Made by a program: the position numbers and the translations under genes | Shown: positions 8,430 to 18,057 of the stretch, one piece after another | How positions within the stretch are numbered: the first letter of the stretch is position 1 | Layout: each line of letters starts with the position of its first letter | NCBI RefSeq assembly: GCF_000737065.1 | Contig: NZ_AQRC01000002.1 | Coordinates: 1-64,000, forward strand | Source of the DNA: Thioclava atlantica | Lineage (GTDB): Bacteria > Pseudomonadota > Alphaproteobacteria > Rhodobacterales > Rhodobacteraceae | Direction of reading: 5' to 3' | DNA: 64,000 nucleotides | Notes under the pieces: generated by a model | The model's input: the letters and a program-made list of their open reading frames with translations, nothing else | What the model was told of the DNA's origin: nothing | The model's database searches: none

Positions 8430-8700
8430 CTGAAAGCCCGGCTCTTCTTGCTGCCTACAGATTTGCGGGACAGGTCAGTTCCATCAGGGTGGTGGAGTTT
8501 CCGAAATGGCTCAGGGTCACGCTGCTTTTTACGGCAATAGTGGGAATGGAGGCGAACTCTTCCTTGTCACAGGTGGCAAGGAATTGAAGACTCGATCGAG
8601 AAGATCTCGACGACATCGGCGCGATGTTTCACTTCCTTGTCGAGGCGCTCGGCTGGATTACGTGGGTGTAGGCCGATGCGATTCTGACTGAGATGGGCTT
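8430..8700 (-). pseudogene. IS256/mutator-family transposase C-terminal relic
   Basis: Reading the minus strand from about 8690 gives GLHPRNPAERLDKEVKHRAD, then VVEIFSIESSIP. This matches the conserved C-terminal block of IS256-type transposases (NPxERLNKEVKRRxxVVGIFPN). The frame then breaks. A weaker LHHPDGTDL-like end near 8480 could be the 3-prime edge of the element. The catalytic core is absent. The rest of the gap from 8331 to 9030 holds only a short stem-loop and no gene I can support. Confidence 0.55.
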
Positions 8701-8901
8701 GCAGGCCTGAAGACCATGTTCGCTGGGGTCCATCACGGCGGGAAATCCAGGCAGGCGTGGCCGCAAACGGTCTGGCACCTTTCGTCAGGGTTCACCGGAA
8801 TGGCACGGCCGGAACGCCGTATCATCTGGGTCGCTCGAATTGTTCCTCGAGCCCATCCGCCGAGATTGACGTCCCGCATCCACCAGCGATTATTGTGAAC
8901 G

Positions 8902-8923
8902 CCTCCGACGATGCCATCGGAGG
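8902..8923 (-). terminator. Stem-loop downstream of the vWA gene
   Basis: CCTCCGA and TCGGAGG form a seven-pair stem with an eight-base loop about 110 bases beyond the stop of the minus-strand vWA gene. No U-run follows, so this is at best a weak or Rho-assisted end to the amide operon. Confidence 0.3.
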
Positions 8924-9030
8924 GGCTCCGTCGGAGCGTCTGCAGGATCTCTGCTCCGCCCAGATCGCCCCCCCTGCGATCTCGGCCGCGTGCAAGCCCC
9001 GTGACAGCCGAGCCCCTTCGCCCCCGGCAC

Positions 9031-11274
9031 CTACCGCGTGAGCCGGAAATACAGCGATACCAGCTTGTCGGGAAGCGCCGCCAACCGTTCGACCTGAACG
9101 AAGCCGCTGCGTCCGAAAATCGCTGACTGCTGTTCCTTGTTGTGGCTCCCGAGGCCGACGCAGAAGACGTCGATCCCGATCGCAGCGAGGCTTCTGACCG
9201 CGCGCCGCGCGTCGTGGAGGAGGTATTCGGGATCGGGACAGTCGATGTCGGAGGGCTCGCCATCGGTGATGAGAAGCAAAAGGCGGCGATGGCGGGGCAC
9301 CTGCGCCAGTTCCTGTCCCGCGTGCCGAAGCGCGGCGCCGAGCCTCGTCGAATAGCCCGGACGCAACCCGGACAGGGCGGCGCCCGCGCGGTCGTCGAGG
9401 GGCGCGGCGAAACTCTTGATCGGAACGAAGCGCACGTCTTCCCTACCCACGGAGGAAAACGCGTTGATCGCGAACGGGTCGCCCATCTCGTTCATCGCAT
9501 GCGCCAGCACCGCCGCGGCGTCCCGCTCAAGCGCGAGGATGCTGCGACCGGCATCCTCCGCGCCTTCCGCGGTGGATTGCGAGATGTCGAGCAACAGGCT
9601 CACGGCGAGATCGCGCGTGGGAGGCGCCTGGCGTTCATAGATCCGATGATCGGGGAACTCCCCGGCGCGCAGGGCGGTCGCCGCCTCGATACAGGCATCG
9701 AGATCCAGAACCTCGCCTTCGGCCTGGCGCTTTTCTCGCCGGGCGCGCCCGATCTGGGCCGACCGGATCAAGCCGGAGACGCGCGAGAGAAGCGGGCCCT
9801 GCTCCTGGCGCAGGTTCTCCCAGAAACGCGCGTCGCCGGGAGCGGGCCTGTACTCCCTCAGCATCGTCCAGTTCGGCCGGTCGCGCCCGATCGCATAGTC
9901 ATATTCGGGGTAGGTCGCGATCATGCGGCCCTCTTCGCGATCCTCGGAAACGGCGGCGCGTTTCTCGATCTTTTCACTCTGCGAAGCGTCCTGCCTTGGC
10001 GGATGCGTGGTCGGTGTGGGCGCTGGTTCGGACCGGCGCAGCTTGACCAGATCGACCTTCACTTCCAGCGTTTGCGCCTCGTCCGGCGAAGGCTCGTCGA
10101 GCGCCCACAGCCCGAGATTATCGTCACGATAGGCGGGTTGGACCACGTAATCCTTCGCATTGAACTGCACCCGGAGCTGGCCGAGATCATTGCCGAGCAG
10201 ATTGCCGATCTCGCGGCTCAGGCCCGGATCGTCCCAGCGGTGCCGCGCCTCGAAGAACATCCGGCGTCCCTTGGTCACCCAGCCATCCTCATCGGCGAAA
10301 TCGGGATCGATGAGGGCCCGGGACAGACGGGCGAACAAGCTCGGCGCGGTGGGCAGCCCCCCGGGCCGCGCGACATGGAAGCCTTTCCAGAGCCTTTGCA
10401 GGCCCGGCATGTCCTGCGCCGCCAGTTGTTCGACCCGCGCGTCCTCGATCAGGGAGACGACCGCCATTTGCAGCGGCTTGAGCTGGCCGATCTCGAACCG
10501 TCGCGGGGTGAAACGCAGATGCGCGGAGATATGGGCCAAAGCCGCGCGAAAGAGCGGCTCCGCCTCGCCGCGATAGCCGGGAAAGCTGGGCGGGACGAGG
10601 ACCACGCCGCCCGCGAAAGACGCGCGCCTGACGGCTCCTCCCTGCCCTGCGGGCGGCGCGGCGCGAAGCGGTGGGCTGCTGCCGGAAATCGCCGTGAGAT
10701 AGGCGCGTAGCCGACGCTCGCAATCGTAAAAGCTCTGATCGCCCGTCGCATGTTCGAGCGAGCGCAGCGCCTCCTCCGTGCGCAGGGCGAAATAGGCGGC
10801 GCGCTTCCCGGCATCGCCGCCCGCGGAACGATGCCCGGTCGCGACCCAGTCCTCGAGCGCCTCTTGCGACAGCCGAGAGATGAGCCGCTCCATGTTGCCG
10901 AGAAGCAGGTCCACCGATTCCGGGGCTTGCGTCACAAGTCGCCGCATCATCCCCGACCAGGATGCGAAATCCCGCGCCTCGAACTTGCGCGACACGACCT
11001 CCGCAACGGTGCAGAGGCGTTCCGCGGCCCGGGGCGATACGCGTATCGCGCAGCTTGAGACGATACCGGCAAGGGCAGCGGTCGCGTCCGCCCCGACGCG
11101 CGGAGCCAGGAGCGCCGAGCTTCGCTCGAATGCGAGCGGCACCGACCGTCCGTACCCTGCCCCGCGCAGACGGTCTCGCGCCCCGAGCCAACCGGTGATC
11201 TCGGCCTCGGTGAACGCGGCACCGATCGCGGCAGGCAGGTCGTCGGATCGCCCCCTGGCGAGAGTATCAGGCAT
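9031..11274 (-). CDS. NorD/CbbO-like von Willebrand factor A domain protein
   Basis: A 747-residue cytoplasmic protein. The C-terminal vWA domain has a MIDAS motif ([14 protein letters not shown], near residue 560) and [14 protein letters not shown]. Upstream is the long helical region seen in NorD and CbbO. In those systems the vWA protein works with a CbbQ/NorQ AAA+ ATPase to remodel or activate a target enzyme. Here it overlaps the CbbQ-like gene by 8 bases and ends the amide operon. No nitric oxide reductase or Rubisco gene is in the window, so a client from the amide system is the simplest inference, but it is untested. NorD in other bacteria is usually around 600-750 residues. Confidence 0.8.
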   Translation of the reverse strand: MPDTLARGRSDDLPAAIGAAFTEAEITGWLGARDRLRGAGYGRSVPLAFERSSALLAPRVGADATAALAGIVSSCAIRVSPRAAERLCTVAEVVSRKFEARDFASWSGMMRRLVTQAPESVDLLLGNMERLISRLSQEALEDWVATGHRSAGGDAGKRAAYFALRTEEALRSLEHATGDQSFYDCERRLRAYLTAISGSSPPLRAAPPAGQGGAVRRASFAGGVVLVPPSFPGYRGEAEPLFRAALAHISAHLRFTPRRFEIGQLKPLQMAVVSLIEDARVEQLAAQDMPGLQRLWKGFHVARPGGLPTAPSLFARLSRALIDPDFADEDGWVTKGRRMFFEARHRWDDPGLSREIGNLLGNDLGQLRVQFNAKDYVVQPAYRDDNLGLWALDEPSPDEAQTLEVKVDLVKLRRSEPAPTPTTHPPRQDASQSEKIEKRAAVSEDREEGRMIATYPEYDYAIGRDRPNWTMLREYRPAPGDARFWENLRQEQGPLLSRVSGLIRSAQIGRARREKRQAEGEVLDLDACIEAATALRAGEFPDHRIYERQAPPTRDLAVSLLLDISQSTAEGAEDAGRSILALERDAAAVLAHAMNEMGDPFAINAFSSVGREDVRFVPIKSFAAPLDDRAGAALSGLRPGYSTRLGAALRHAGQELAQVPRHRRLLLLITDGEPSDIDCPDPEYLLHDARRAVRSLAAIGIDVFCVGLGSHNKEQQSAIFGRSGFVQVERLAALPDKLVSLYFRLTR

Positions 11275-12064
11275 GGGCGGCCACGACCGCGTCGAGCGCT
11301 GCGCGCATATCGGGATCGTCCGTGATCGGCACGATCAGCGCGTGATGGCAGGCGTCGGTCAGCGACATGCCCGCATTCATCAGCCGCCCGGCATGGATCA
11401 GCATCCGGGTCGATGCGCCCTCCTCCAGCCCCTGCCCGCGCAGATGGCGCGATTTCTCGCCGATACGGACCAGCATATCGGCCGCGGCCTGCGCGATCCC
11501 GGCTTCGGCTGCGACGATGGAGGCTTCGATCGCGGCTGCGGGATAGGTGAAATCGACGGCGCTGAAACGCTGCTTGGTGGATTCCTTGAGATCCTTCAGC
11601 ACGCTCTGGTAGCCCGGATTGTAGGAGATCACGAGCTGGAAATCCGGGTGGGCGTGAACCAGTTCGCCCTTCTTTTCCAAGGACAGGATGCGGCGGTCAT
11701 CGGTCAGCGAATGGATCACGACGGTCGTGTCCTGTCGCGCCTCGACCACCTCGTCGAGATAGCAGATCGCGCCATGTCGCACCGCCATGGTCAGCGGCCC
11801 GTCCTGCCAATGGGTGCCCTCGGGCCCGAGCAGGTAGCGCCCCACGAGATCCGATGCGGTCATGTCCTCGTGGCACGACACGGTGACCAGGGGCTTGCCC
11901 AGCCGCCACGCCATATGCTCGACGAAACGGGTCTTGCCGCAGCCGGTCGGCCCCTTGAGCATCACCGGAAGCCGCGCGCCATAGGCCGCCTCGTAGAAGG
12001 CGATCTCACTGCCGCCGGGGTGATAGGCGGGCTCTTCGCTCAGCCTGTATTGGTCAATGGTCAT
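11267..12064 (-). CDS. CbbQ/NorQ/MoxR-type AAA+ ATPase
   Basis: A 265-residue AAA+ ATPase of the MoxR clade, the usual length for NorQ and CbbQ. It shows Walker A ([18 protein letters not shown]), the [17 protein letters not shown] region, Walker B ([11 protein letters not shown]) and sensor 1 in [15 protein letters not shown] 12064 precedes [14 protein letters not shown]; longer frames are out-of-family. It lies 55 bases after amiE and overlaps the vWA gene. P. aeruginosa has an ATPase, AmiB, next to amiE, so this protein may fill the same niche, although it is a different AAA+ subgroup paired with a vWA partner. Confidence 0.85.
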   Translation of the reverse strand: MTIDQYRLSEEPAYHPGGSEIAFYEAAYGARLPVMLKGPTGCGKTRFVEHMAWRLGKPLVTVSCHEDMTASDLVGRYLLGPEGTHWQDGPLTMAVRHGAICYLDEVVEARQDTTVVIHSLTDDRRILSLEKKGELVHAHPDFQLVISYNPGYQSVLKDLKESTKQRFSAVDFTYPAAAIEASIVAAEAGIAQAAADMLVRIGEKSRHLRGQGLEEGASTRMLIHAGRLMNAGMSLTDACHHALIVPITDDPDMRAALDAVVAAHA

Positions 12065-12119
12065 CGGATGTCCTCTTGATCGGACGGCCGGCGGGGTGCC
12101 CCCGCCGGCCGGTGGCCCC

Positions 12120-13163
12120 TCAGCGGTGGGAGGCGTCTTCCTTTTCGTTCGGGATCCCGTCGATCGGGCATTCCGAGGTGCCCACGGTCGGGCGCGTGAT
12201 CGCCTCGACCATCTCGCGGGTGCCTTCGGGGTCTTCGGCCCATTTCGTGTAGAAATCATAGGGGCATTCGGCCAGGCCCTTGTCGCCATCGCCCGAATTG
12301 ATCATTCCCGTATAGCCGCGATGGACCAGTTTGAAGAGGTGGTTCTGGCTTTGCATGTTCTGGCGCGCGTCGCGAATGCCGGAAACCGAAAGCTGCGCGT
12401 ACTGGATGCCGTATTCCTCTTCGCCGCATTCGCCGAGCGTGCGCCCGTCGAACCCGACGATGGCGGAATGACCGAAATAGGAATAGACGCCGTCGAAGCC
12501 GGCCGCGTTGGCCACCGCGACATAGCAGTTGTTGGCCCAGGCCATCGCCTTCGACATGATCACCTGCTGATCCTTGGCCGGGTACATGTAGCCCTGGCAG
12601 CGGATGATCAGCTCGGCCCCCTTCATCGCGCAGTCGCGCCAGATCTCGGGGTAGTTGCCGTCATCGCAGATGATGAGGCTCATCTTCATGCCCTTGGGGC
12701 CTTCGGAGACATAGGTGCAGTTGCCCGGATACCAGCCCTCGATCGGAACCCAGGGCATGATCTTGCGGTATTTCTGGACGATCTCGCCCTTGTTGTTCAT
12801 CAGGATCAGTGTGTTGTAGGGTGCCTTCTTGGGGTGCTCCTCGTGGCGCTCGCCGGTCAGCGAGAACACGCCCCAGACATTCGCCTCGCGGCAGGCGGCT
12901 GCGAAGATCTCGGTCTCTTCGCCCGGCACCGAGGAGGCGGTCTCGTACATCTCGGTCTCGTCATACATGATGCCGTGGGTCGAATATTCGGGGAAGATCA
13001 CCAGATCCATGCCCGGCAAGCCCTTCTTCATGCCCTTGAGCATGTCGGCGATCTTGTGGCAGTTCTCCAGAACCTCGGCCTTGGTGTGAAGCCGCGGCAT
13101 CTTGTAGTTGACGACGGCCACGCCCACGGTGTCGGCGCTGCTCGAAATATCTCCATGATACAT
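12120..13163 (-). CDS. amiE: Aliphatic amidase
   Basis: AmiE hydrolyses short aliphatic amides such as acetamide and propionamide to the acid and ammonia (EC 3.5.1.4). The 347 residues align by eye over the whole length with P. aeruginosa AmiE. The nitrilase-fold triad is present at the canonical positions: Glu59 in FPEYST, Lys134 in QKYRKI and Cys166 in ICDDGNYPE. The start [20 protein letters not shown] matches the family start. It is cytoplasmic and follows the amide importer genes, so imported amides are hydrolysed at once, giving ammonia and a carboxylate. Induction is presumably by AmiC/AmiR through the leader far upstream. Confidence 0.95.
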   Translation of the reverse strand: MYHGDISSSADTVGVAVVNYKMPRLHTKAEVLENCHKIADMLKGMKKGLPGMDLVIFPEYSTHGIMYDETEMYETASSVPGEETEIFAAACREANVWGVFSLTGERHEEHPKKAPYNTLILMNNKGEIVQKYRKIMPWVPIEGWYPGNCTYVSEGPKGMKMSLIICDDGNYPEIWRDCAMKGAELIIRCQGYMYPAKDQQVIMSKAMAWANNCYVAVANAAGFDGVYSYFGHSAIVGFDGRTLGECGEEEYGIQYAQLSVSGIRDARQNMQSQNHLFKLVHRGYTGMINSGDGDKGLAECPYDFYTKWAEDPEGTREMVEAITRPTVGTSECPIDGIPNEKEDASHR

Positions 13164-13232
13164 GTTGTTACCTCTGCTGTTGGTAGGTTGGTTGGACCGC
13201 CCCGATCCAGGCCGGGACGGCGGTGATTGGGA

Positions 13233-13925
13233 TCAGATCGCCATGTGCCGGGTGACGGTCTCCTCGGTGAGCGAGGCGATCGCGCCATCGGCCACGACCC
13301 GGCCATTCTCGAGCATCGCGAAGTCATGCGCGGCGCGGCGGGCAAAGCCGACATTCTGCTCGACGAGGATGATGGTCAGCCCGAGCTCGGTATTGAGCCG
13401 GATGATGATGTCCTCGATCTGCTCGACGATATTGGGCTGGATGCCCTCGGTCGGCTCGTCCATCAGCAGAACTTTCGGCTCTGCCGCGAGCGCGCGCGCG
13501 ATCGCCAGCTGTTGTTGCTGCCCGCCCGACAGGACGCCGCCGGGACGGTCGAGATTGTCCATAAGATAGGGGAAGATCTTCGGGACGATCTCGGGGATCG
13601 CGCGCGGCCCCTTGGCCGCGAACCCACCCATCAGGATGTTTTCGCGGATCGTGAAATCGGGGATGATCATCCGGCCCTGAGGGACATAGGCGATCCCGGC
13701 CTTGGCGCGCCGATAGGTGGGCTGGGCCGCGAGATCCTCACCCTCGAGACGGATCGCCCCGCTTTGCCGGTCGGTCAGGCCGAGGATGGAGCGCAGGAGC
13801 GTGGTCTTGCCCACCCCGTTGCGCCCGAGCACCGCGAGGATCGTCCCTGCGCGGGCGGTGACGGAGACATCATGCAGCGCCTGGCTGCGGCCATAGAAGC
13901 TGTCGAGATTGGTAAGCGTGAGCAT
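13233..13925 (-). CDS. Amide/urea-type ABC transporter ATPase (UrtE-like)
   Basis: A 230-residue ABC ATPase of the LivF/UrtE group. Walker A is GRNGVGKTTLL, the signature is LSGGQQQQLAIARAL, Walker B is KVLLMDEPTEG, and the YGRSQALHDVS start is typical of UrtE. It overlaps the preceding ATPase gene by one base. It energises the importer with its partner ATPase. Close relatives are named for urea, but the amiE/amiC setting points to short-chain amides, as for FmdDEF of Methylophilus. Confidence 0.9.
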   Translation of the reverse strand: MLTLTNLDSFYGRSQALHDVSVTARAGTILAVLGRNGVGKTTLLRSILGLTDRQSGAIRLEGEDLAAQPTYRRAKAGIAYVPQGRMIIPDFTIRENILMGGFAAKGPRAIPEIVPKIFPYLMDNLDRPGGVLSGGQQQQLAIARALAAEPKVLLMDEPTEGIQPNIVEQIEDIIIRLNTELGLTIILVEQNVGFARRAAHDFAMLENGRVVADGAIASLTEETVTRHMAI

Positions 13926-14671
13926 CAGTGGATCCCCCCCGAGCCGAGATAGGCCTCGCGCACCTTCGGATCGGTCTCGATCCGCTCCATCGGACCCTCG
14001 GCCAGCAGCTTGCCCATATGCATGACGGTGATCCGCTCGGCGATCTCGCGCACGAAGGCCATGTCATGTTCGACAACCAGAATCGTGTGACTGCCCTTCA
14101 TCTCGTTGATGATCTCGGCGGTGCGGAAGGTTTCGGCGCCGGTCATGCCCGCGGTCGGTTCGTCGAGCAGGATCACCTTGGCCTGCTGGGTTATCAGCAT
14201 CCCCAGTTCGAGCCATTGCATCTGGCCGTGCGACAATTCCCCCGCGATCGTGCCCAGAACCGGGCCGAGCCGGGTCAGCTCGATCACATCCTCGACCCGG
14301 GCGCGATCCTCGCCGGCCATATGCAGGCGCAGGTTGCGAAACACGCCCGGATCGCCCGAAGCCGCGACTTCGAGGTTCTGGCGCACCGTGAGATCCCGAA
14401 ACACGCTGGGGATCTGGAATTTCCGCCCGACCCCGTGACGCGAGATGATATGTTCGGGGCGGTTGGTGATGTTTTCGCCAAACAGGTGGACATCGCCGGC
14501 GGTCGAGGCGGTCTTGCCGCTGATCAGGTCCATCAGCGTGGTCTTGCCCGCACCGTTGGGACCCAGGATTACCCGCAATTCTCCCTCGTTCACGACCGTG
14601 GTGAACCCGTCGACGGCCTTGAACCCGCCGAAATCCACCGTCAGCCCGTCAATCGTCAGCGCTGCCGTCAT
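13925..14671 (-). CDS. Amide/urea-type ABC transporter ATPase (UrtD-like)
   Basis: A 248-residue LivG/UrtD-type ATPase. Walker A is GPNGAGKTTLMDLI, the signature region is ELSHGQMQWLELGML (degenerate LSxGQ, as in UrtD), and Walker B is KVILLDEPTAG. I start it at ATG 14671 (MTAALTIDGLTVDFGG); upstream codons belong to the preceding permease read in another frame. It overlaps that permease by ATGA. The altered signature motif suggests it pairs with the canonical ATPase next door in a heterodimer. Confidence 0.9.
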   Translation of the reverse strand: MTAALTIDGLTVDFGGFKAVDGFTTVVNEGELRVILGPNGAGKTTLMDLISGKTASTAGDVHLFGENITNRPEHIISRHGVGRKFQIPSVFRDLTVRQNLEVAASGDPGVFRNLRLHMAGEDRARVEDVIELTRLGPVLGTIAGELSHGQMQWLELGMLITQQAKVILLDEPTAGMTGAETFRTAEIINEMKGSHTILVVEHDMAFVREIAERITVMHMGKLLAEGPMERIETDPKVREAYLGSGGIH

Positions 14672-15852
14672 GCCTGCCTCCTGTTGGCTGCCGCCGTCGC
14701 GGTTTGCGTGCCCTCGTCGACGCGCTTGCGCTGGATCCGCGCGACCAGATCGCGGGCGATCCCGGCCAGACCGTTGGGCATGTAGAGAACGACGAAGATG
14801 AAGACCCCGCCGATGATCAGCTTCCACGCTTCCTTGAAGATCTCGGTCTCGCTCGCGGTGGCCTCGACCGTGTTGATCAGGATCGCCCCGATACAGGCGC
14901 CGATCAGCGAATTGCGCCCGCCCACCGCGGCCCAGACCACCATCGAGATCGAGAAGCCGATATCCATGAAGCTGGGCGAGGCGAATTCGGCCGCGACCAC
15001 GTAAAGCAGCCCCGCGAAGCCCGCGATCCCGGCCGAGATCGTGAAGAAGAAGATCTGGTAGGCGGCGACGTCATAGCCCAGATAGCGGGCCCGGGTCGGA
15101 TCATCTCGGGTCGATTGCAGGATCAGCCCGGCGCGGGTCGAGACCAGCCAGCGCCCCAAGAGCAGCACCACCGAGAGCGATCCCGCCACGACGTAATAGG
15201 TCTCGACCATGTAGGGGTCGAACTCGAACCCGCTGATCGTCAACCAGCCCAGATCGGTCAGCCCGTTGAACCCGTTGGTGATCGGCTGCGCGTCGATGAT
15301 CAGGAGCCGCACCAGCAGCACCAGCGCCAGCGTGATGATCGCGACATAGACGCCCGACACCCGCAGCCGGAAGATCGAGGAGGAGAGAATGAAGGCCACG
15401 ATCAGCGGAACGACGATCGCCATCGCCAGCCCGAACCATTGCGCCTGGAACGGGATCCACAGGAACGAGCCCTTGTTGATGCAGCACAGATCGGTGACCG
15501 CACCGGGTTCCGCGTTCCAGAGCATGAAATCGGGCACCGGCTTGTCCGAGCCCTGCTGCAGGCTCGTCGCGCTCATCAGCTTGAGCGACATCGCCGTCAT
15601 GTAGGCGCCGAGGCCGAAGAACAGCCCCTGCCCCAGATTGAGGATCCCGGCATAGCCCCAGGACAGCGCGATCGCGATCCCGAGCATCCCGAAGACGAGG
15701 TATTTCGCGATCCGGTTCAGCCAGAACACGTCGTCGACGACCAGCGGCAGTCCCAGCACGATCGCGATGAAGAGCGCATAGATGGCCCAGTCGGCGGCAC
15801 GTTCGAAGCGGCGCACGGCCCCGCTGTTGGTGGAGGTCTCTTGCACAGTCAT
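14668..15852 (-). CDS. Amide/urea-type ABC transporter permease (UrtC-like)
   Basis: A LivM/UrtC-type inner-membrane permease of about 394 residues with around ten hydrophobic helices. Features include WGYAGILNLGQGLFFGLGAY and the LYMPNGLAGIARDL end. ATG 15852 is preferred over GTG 15855 because GAGG lies six bases upstream of it. An extracytoplasmic insertion around residues 90-140 with paired cysteines (DLCCINKG) is also seen in UrtC relatives. The gene starts right at the stop of the preceding permease. Confidence 0.9.
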   Translation of the reverse strand: MTVQETSTNSGAVRRFERAADWAIYALFIAIVLGLPLVVDDVFWLNRIAKYLVFGMLGIAIALSWGYAGILNLGQGLFFGLGAYMTAMSLKLMSATSLQQGSDKPVPDFMLWNAEPGAVTDLCCINKGSFLWIPFQAQWFGLAMAIVVPLIVAFILSSSIFRLRVSGVYVAIITLALVLLVRLLIIDAQPITNGFNGLTDLGWLTISGFEFDPYMVETYYVVAGSLSVVLLLGRWLVSTRAGLILQSTRDDPTRARYLGYDVAAYQIFFFTISAGIAGFAGLLYVVAAEFASPSFMDIGFSISMVVWAAVGGRNSLIGACIGAILINTVEATASETEIFKEAWKLIIGGVFIFVVLYMPNGLAGIARDLVARIQRKRVDEGTQTATAAANRRQA

Positions 15853-15855
15853 CAC

Positions 15856-16749
15856 TTACCTCGACTTGAAGGAGAACAGGCCGCGCGGGCGCCACAGGAT
15901 CAGGCCGATGACCACCGCAAAGACCACCGCGCGGGCGATGATGTCGTTCGACAGAAGCGCGACGACGCCGTTGATCTGGCCCAGAATTCCCGCCGCCAAC
16001 ACGGTCCCGAGCAGGCTGCCCACGCCGCCCACCACGACGACGAGGAACCCGTCCACCACGACCGAGGCGCCCATCTCGGGCATCACCGTCTTGAACCCGG
16101 CCAGCAGCACGCCCGCGACCCCGGCCAGCCCCGAGCCATAGGCGAAGGTCAGCGCGGAGACCCGGCGCACGTCGATCCCGCACGCGGCGGCGATCTGAGG
16201 ATTGCGCATGATCGCGCGCACCTGCGCGCCCATCGGGGTGCGATACATCAGCCACCAGGTCAGCCCCGTCAGGAGCAGCGTCACCACGATGATGAAGCTG
16301 CGATAGGGCTGAAGGGTGAAGCCCGCGATATCGACCGGCTGGGTGAGGAAGGCGGGCACCGCCATGTTCTGGAGCCCGGACCCGAGCCCCTCGACATGGA
16401 TCCCGAAAAAGCTCAGGCCGAATTCCAGCCGTACCAGTTGCTGGAGCACGATCGCCACGCCCCAGGTCGCCAGCAACGTGTCGATGATCCGTCCGTAAAG
16501 CCTTCGGATCAAGACCCGCTCGATCAAGAGGCCCAGCAGACCCGAGGTCACGAAGGCCAGCGGCAGCGCGAAGAACAGGTTCAGCCCGAGATGGATCCCC
16601 GCCAGCACCGCGGTATAGGCGCCGATCATGACCAGCTCGCCATGGGCCATGTTGATCACGCCCATCGCGCCATAGGTGATCGACAGGCCGAGCGCGACCA
16701 GCAACAGGATCGAGGAGAGCGACAGGCCGATGAAGATGATATCCGACAT
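15856..16749 (-). CDS. Amide/urea-type ABC transporter permease (UrtB-like)
   Basis: A 297-residue LivH/UrtB-type permease. It has the start IFIGLSLSSILLLVALGLSI, the stretch GAMGVINMAHGELVMIGAY typical of the LivH family, and the GGVGSLLGT motif. About eight membrane helices are apparent. It forms the translocation path together with the UrtC-like subunit. It follows the binding-protein gene after a 57-base gap and is co-transcribed with the downstream ATPases and amiE. Confidence 0.9.
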   Translation of the reverse strand: MSDIIFIGLSLSSILLLVALGLSITYGAMGVINMAHGELVMIGAYTAVLAGIHLGLNLFFALPLAFVTSGLLGLLIERVLIRRLYGRIIDTLLATWGVAIVLQQLVRLEFGLSFFGIHVEGLGSGLQNMAVPAFLTQPVDIAGFTLQPYRSFIIVVTLLLTGLTWWLMYRTPMGAQVRAIMRNPQIAAACGIDVRRVSALTFAYGSGLAGVAGVLLAGFKTVMPEMGASVVVDGFLVVVVGGVGSLLGTVLAAGILGQINGVVALLSNDIIARAVVFAVVIGLILWRPRGLFSFKSR

Positions 16750-16806
16750 GAGATTTCCCGCCTTGGTCAGGCGGGCACCGGGCCGGTCCCCGGTGCCCGG
16801 ATTGCG

Positions 16807-18057
16807 TCAAAGCTTGGCCGTGTCGAGACCCGTGCCCTTGCAGAACAGGTTGTCGGGCGTCTCGCCATAGGCGACATAGGGCAGCGGCTCGATCGGCTCC
16901 TTGTATTCGTCGATGATCGTGCCCTGCCCGTCCGCCCCCCACTGCGCGATGCGCGGCGTGAGATAGGTATGGAGGTTTTCGGGATCGACCGTGACGGTAC
17001 CGTTGGGCGCCTCGAAGACCTGGCCCTTGATGCCTTCGCGCACCGCGTCGGCCGAGATGTCGCCGGCCTTCTCGACCGCCTGTTTCCACAGATAGACCTG
17101 GAAATAGCTGCTCTCGAGCGCGTGATGGGTCACCGCGTTGGGATCGTTCACGTATTTCCGGTAGCGCTCGATGAAGGCACGGTTGCGATCGGTGTCGATG
17201 GCCTGGAAATAGGGGAAGGACGTGTAGCTGCCGACGGCGAATTCCGGCCCCATCGCGGCGATCTCGATCTCCGAGGTGACCGTCGCGCAGATCGGGAGCT
17301 TGTCATGCGTCAGGCCCTGGTTCTTGAACTCGCGATAGAAGGCCACGACGGAATCGCCCACCACGTTCGACAGAACGACATCGCAACCGCTTTCCTTGAT
17401 CTTGGAGACCATCGCGCCCCATTCGGAATGGCCCAGCTCGAGATACTCGTCGGCGATCCACTCGCCGCCATGCTGCTCGATCAGGATCTTCGAGACCTTG
17501 GCCATTTCGCGCGGATAGATGTAGTTCGAGCCGACGATGAAGAATTTCTTCTTGCCCAGCGTGTTGATGATCCAGGGGATGAAGTTCGACAGCTGCTGGT
17601 TCGGCACGGCGCCGGTGTAGACGACGTTCTTCGAACACTCGAAACCCTCGTAATAGGTCGGGTAGAAATAGAGGCTGTTGCGCTTCTCGAAGACCGGCAG
17701 CACCGCCTTGCGGCTCGCCGAGGTGTAGGAGCCGAACACGGTCTGCAACCGGTCGCGGATCACCAGTTTCGAGGCTTTCTCATTGAAGGTCTTCGGGTCG
17801 GAAGCGCCATCCTCGAGGATCGGCTTGATCGTCATCCCGTTGACGCCGCCCGCGGCGTTGATCTCGTCGATCGCCATCATCGTCGCGTCGGCGAGCGATT
17901 TCTCGATGATCGACAGACCGCCGGTCAGAGAGAACAGGATGCCGACCTCGATCTCGCCCGAGGCGCGGGCCGCGCCGGCATAAAGCGACGGGCCAAGCGC
18001 GGCAGCCGCGCCGAAAGCCGTGGATTGCTTGAGGAAATTTCTGCGGTTCGTTTTCAT
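16807..18057 (-). CDS. Amide/urea-type ABC transporter substrate-binding protein (FmdD/UrtA-like)
   Basis: A 416-residue periplasmic binding protein. It begins with a Tat-type signal (NRRNFLKQSTAFGAAAAL), unusual next to Sec-exported relatives, cleaved around ARA-SGE. The mature part IEVGILFSLTGGLSIIEKS and FGSYTSASRKAVLPVFE is homologous to the cytoplasmic sensor AmiC encoded upstream; both share the fold and probably recognise the same amides. ATG 18057 is chosen because GGGAGA precedes it. It is the first gene after the ANTAR-type leader and hence the first target of AmiR antitermination. Confidence 0.9.
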   Translation of the reverse strand: MKTNRRNFLKQSTAFGAAAALGPSLYAGAARASGEIEVGILFSLTGGLSIIEKSLADATMMAIDEINAAGGVNGMTIKPILEDGASDPKTFNEKASKLVIRDRLQTVFGSYTSASRKAVLPVFEKRNSLYFYPTYYEGFECSKNVVYTGAVPNQQLSNFIPWIINTLGKKKFFIVGSNYIYPREMAKVSKILIEQHGGEWIADEYLELGHSEWGAMVSKIKESGCDVVLSNVVGDSVVAFYREFKNQGLTHDKLPICATVTSEIEIAAMGPEFAVGSYTSFPYFQAIDTDRNRAFIERYRKYVNDPNAVTHHALESSYFQVYLWKQAVEKAGDISADAVREGIKGQVFEAPNGTVTVDPENLHTYLTPRIAQWGADGQGTIIDEYKEPIEPLPYVAYGETPDNLFCKGTGLDTAKL

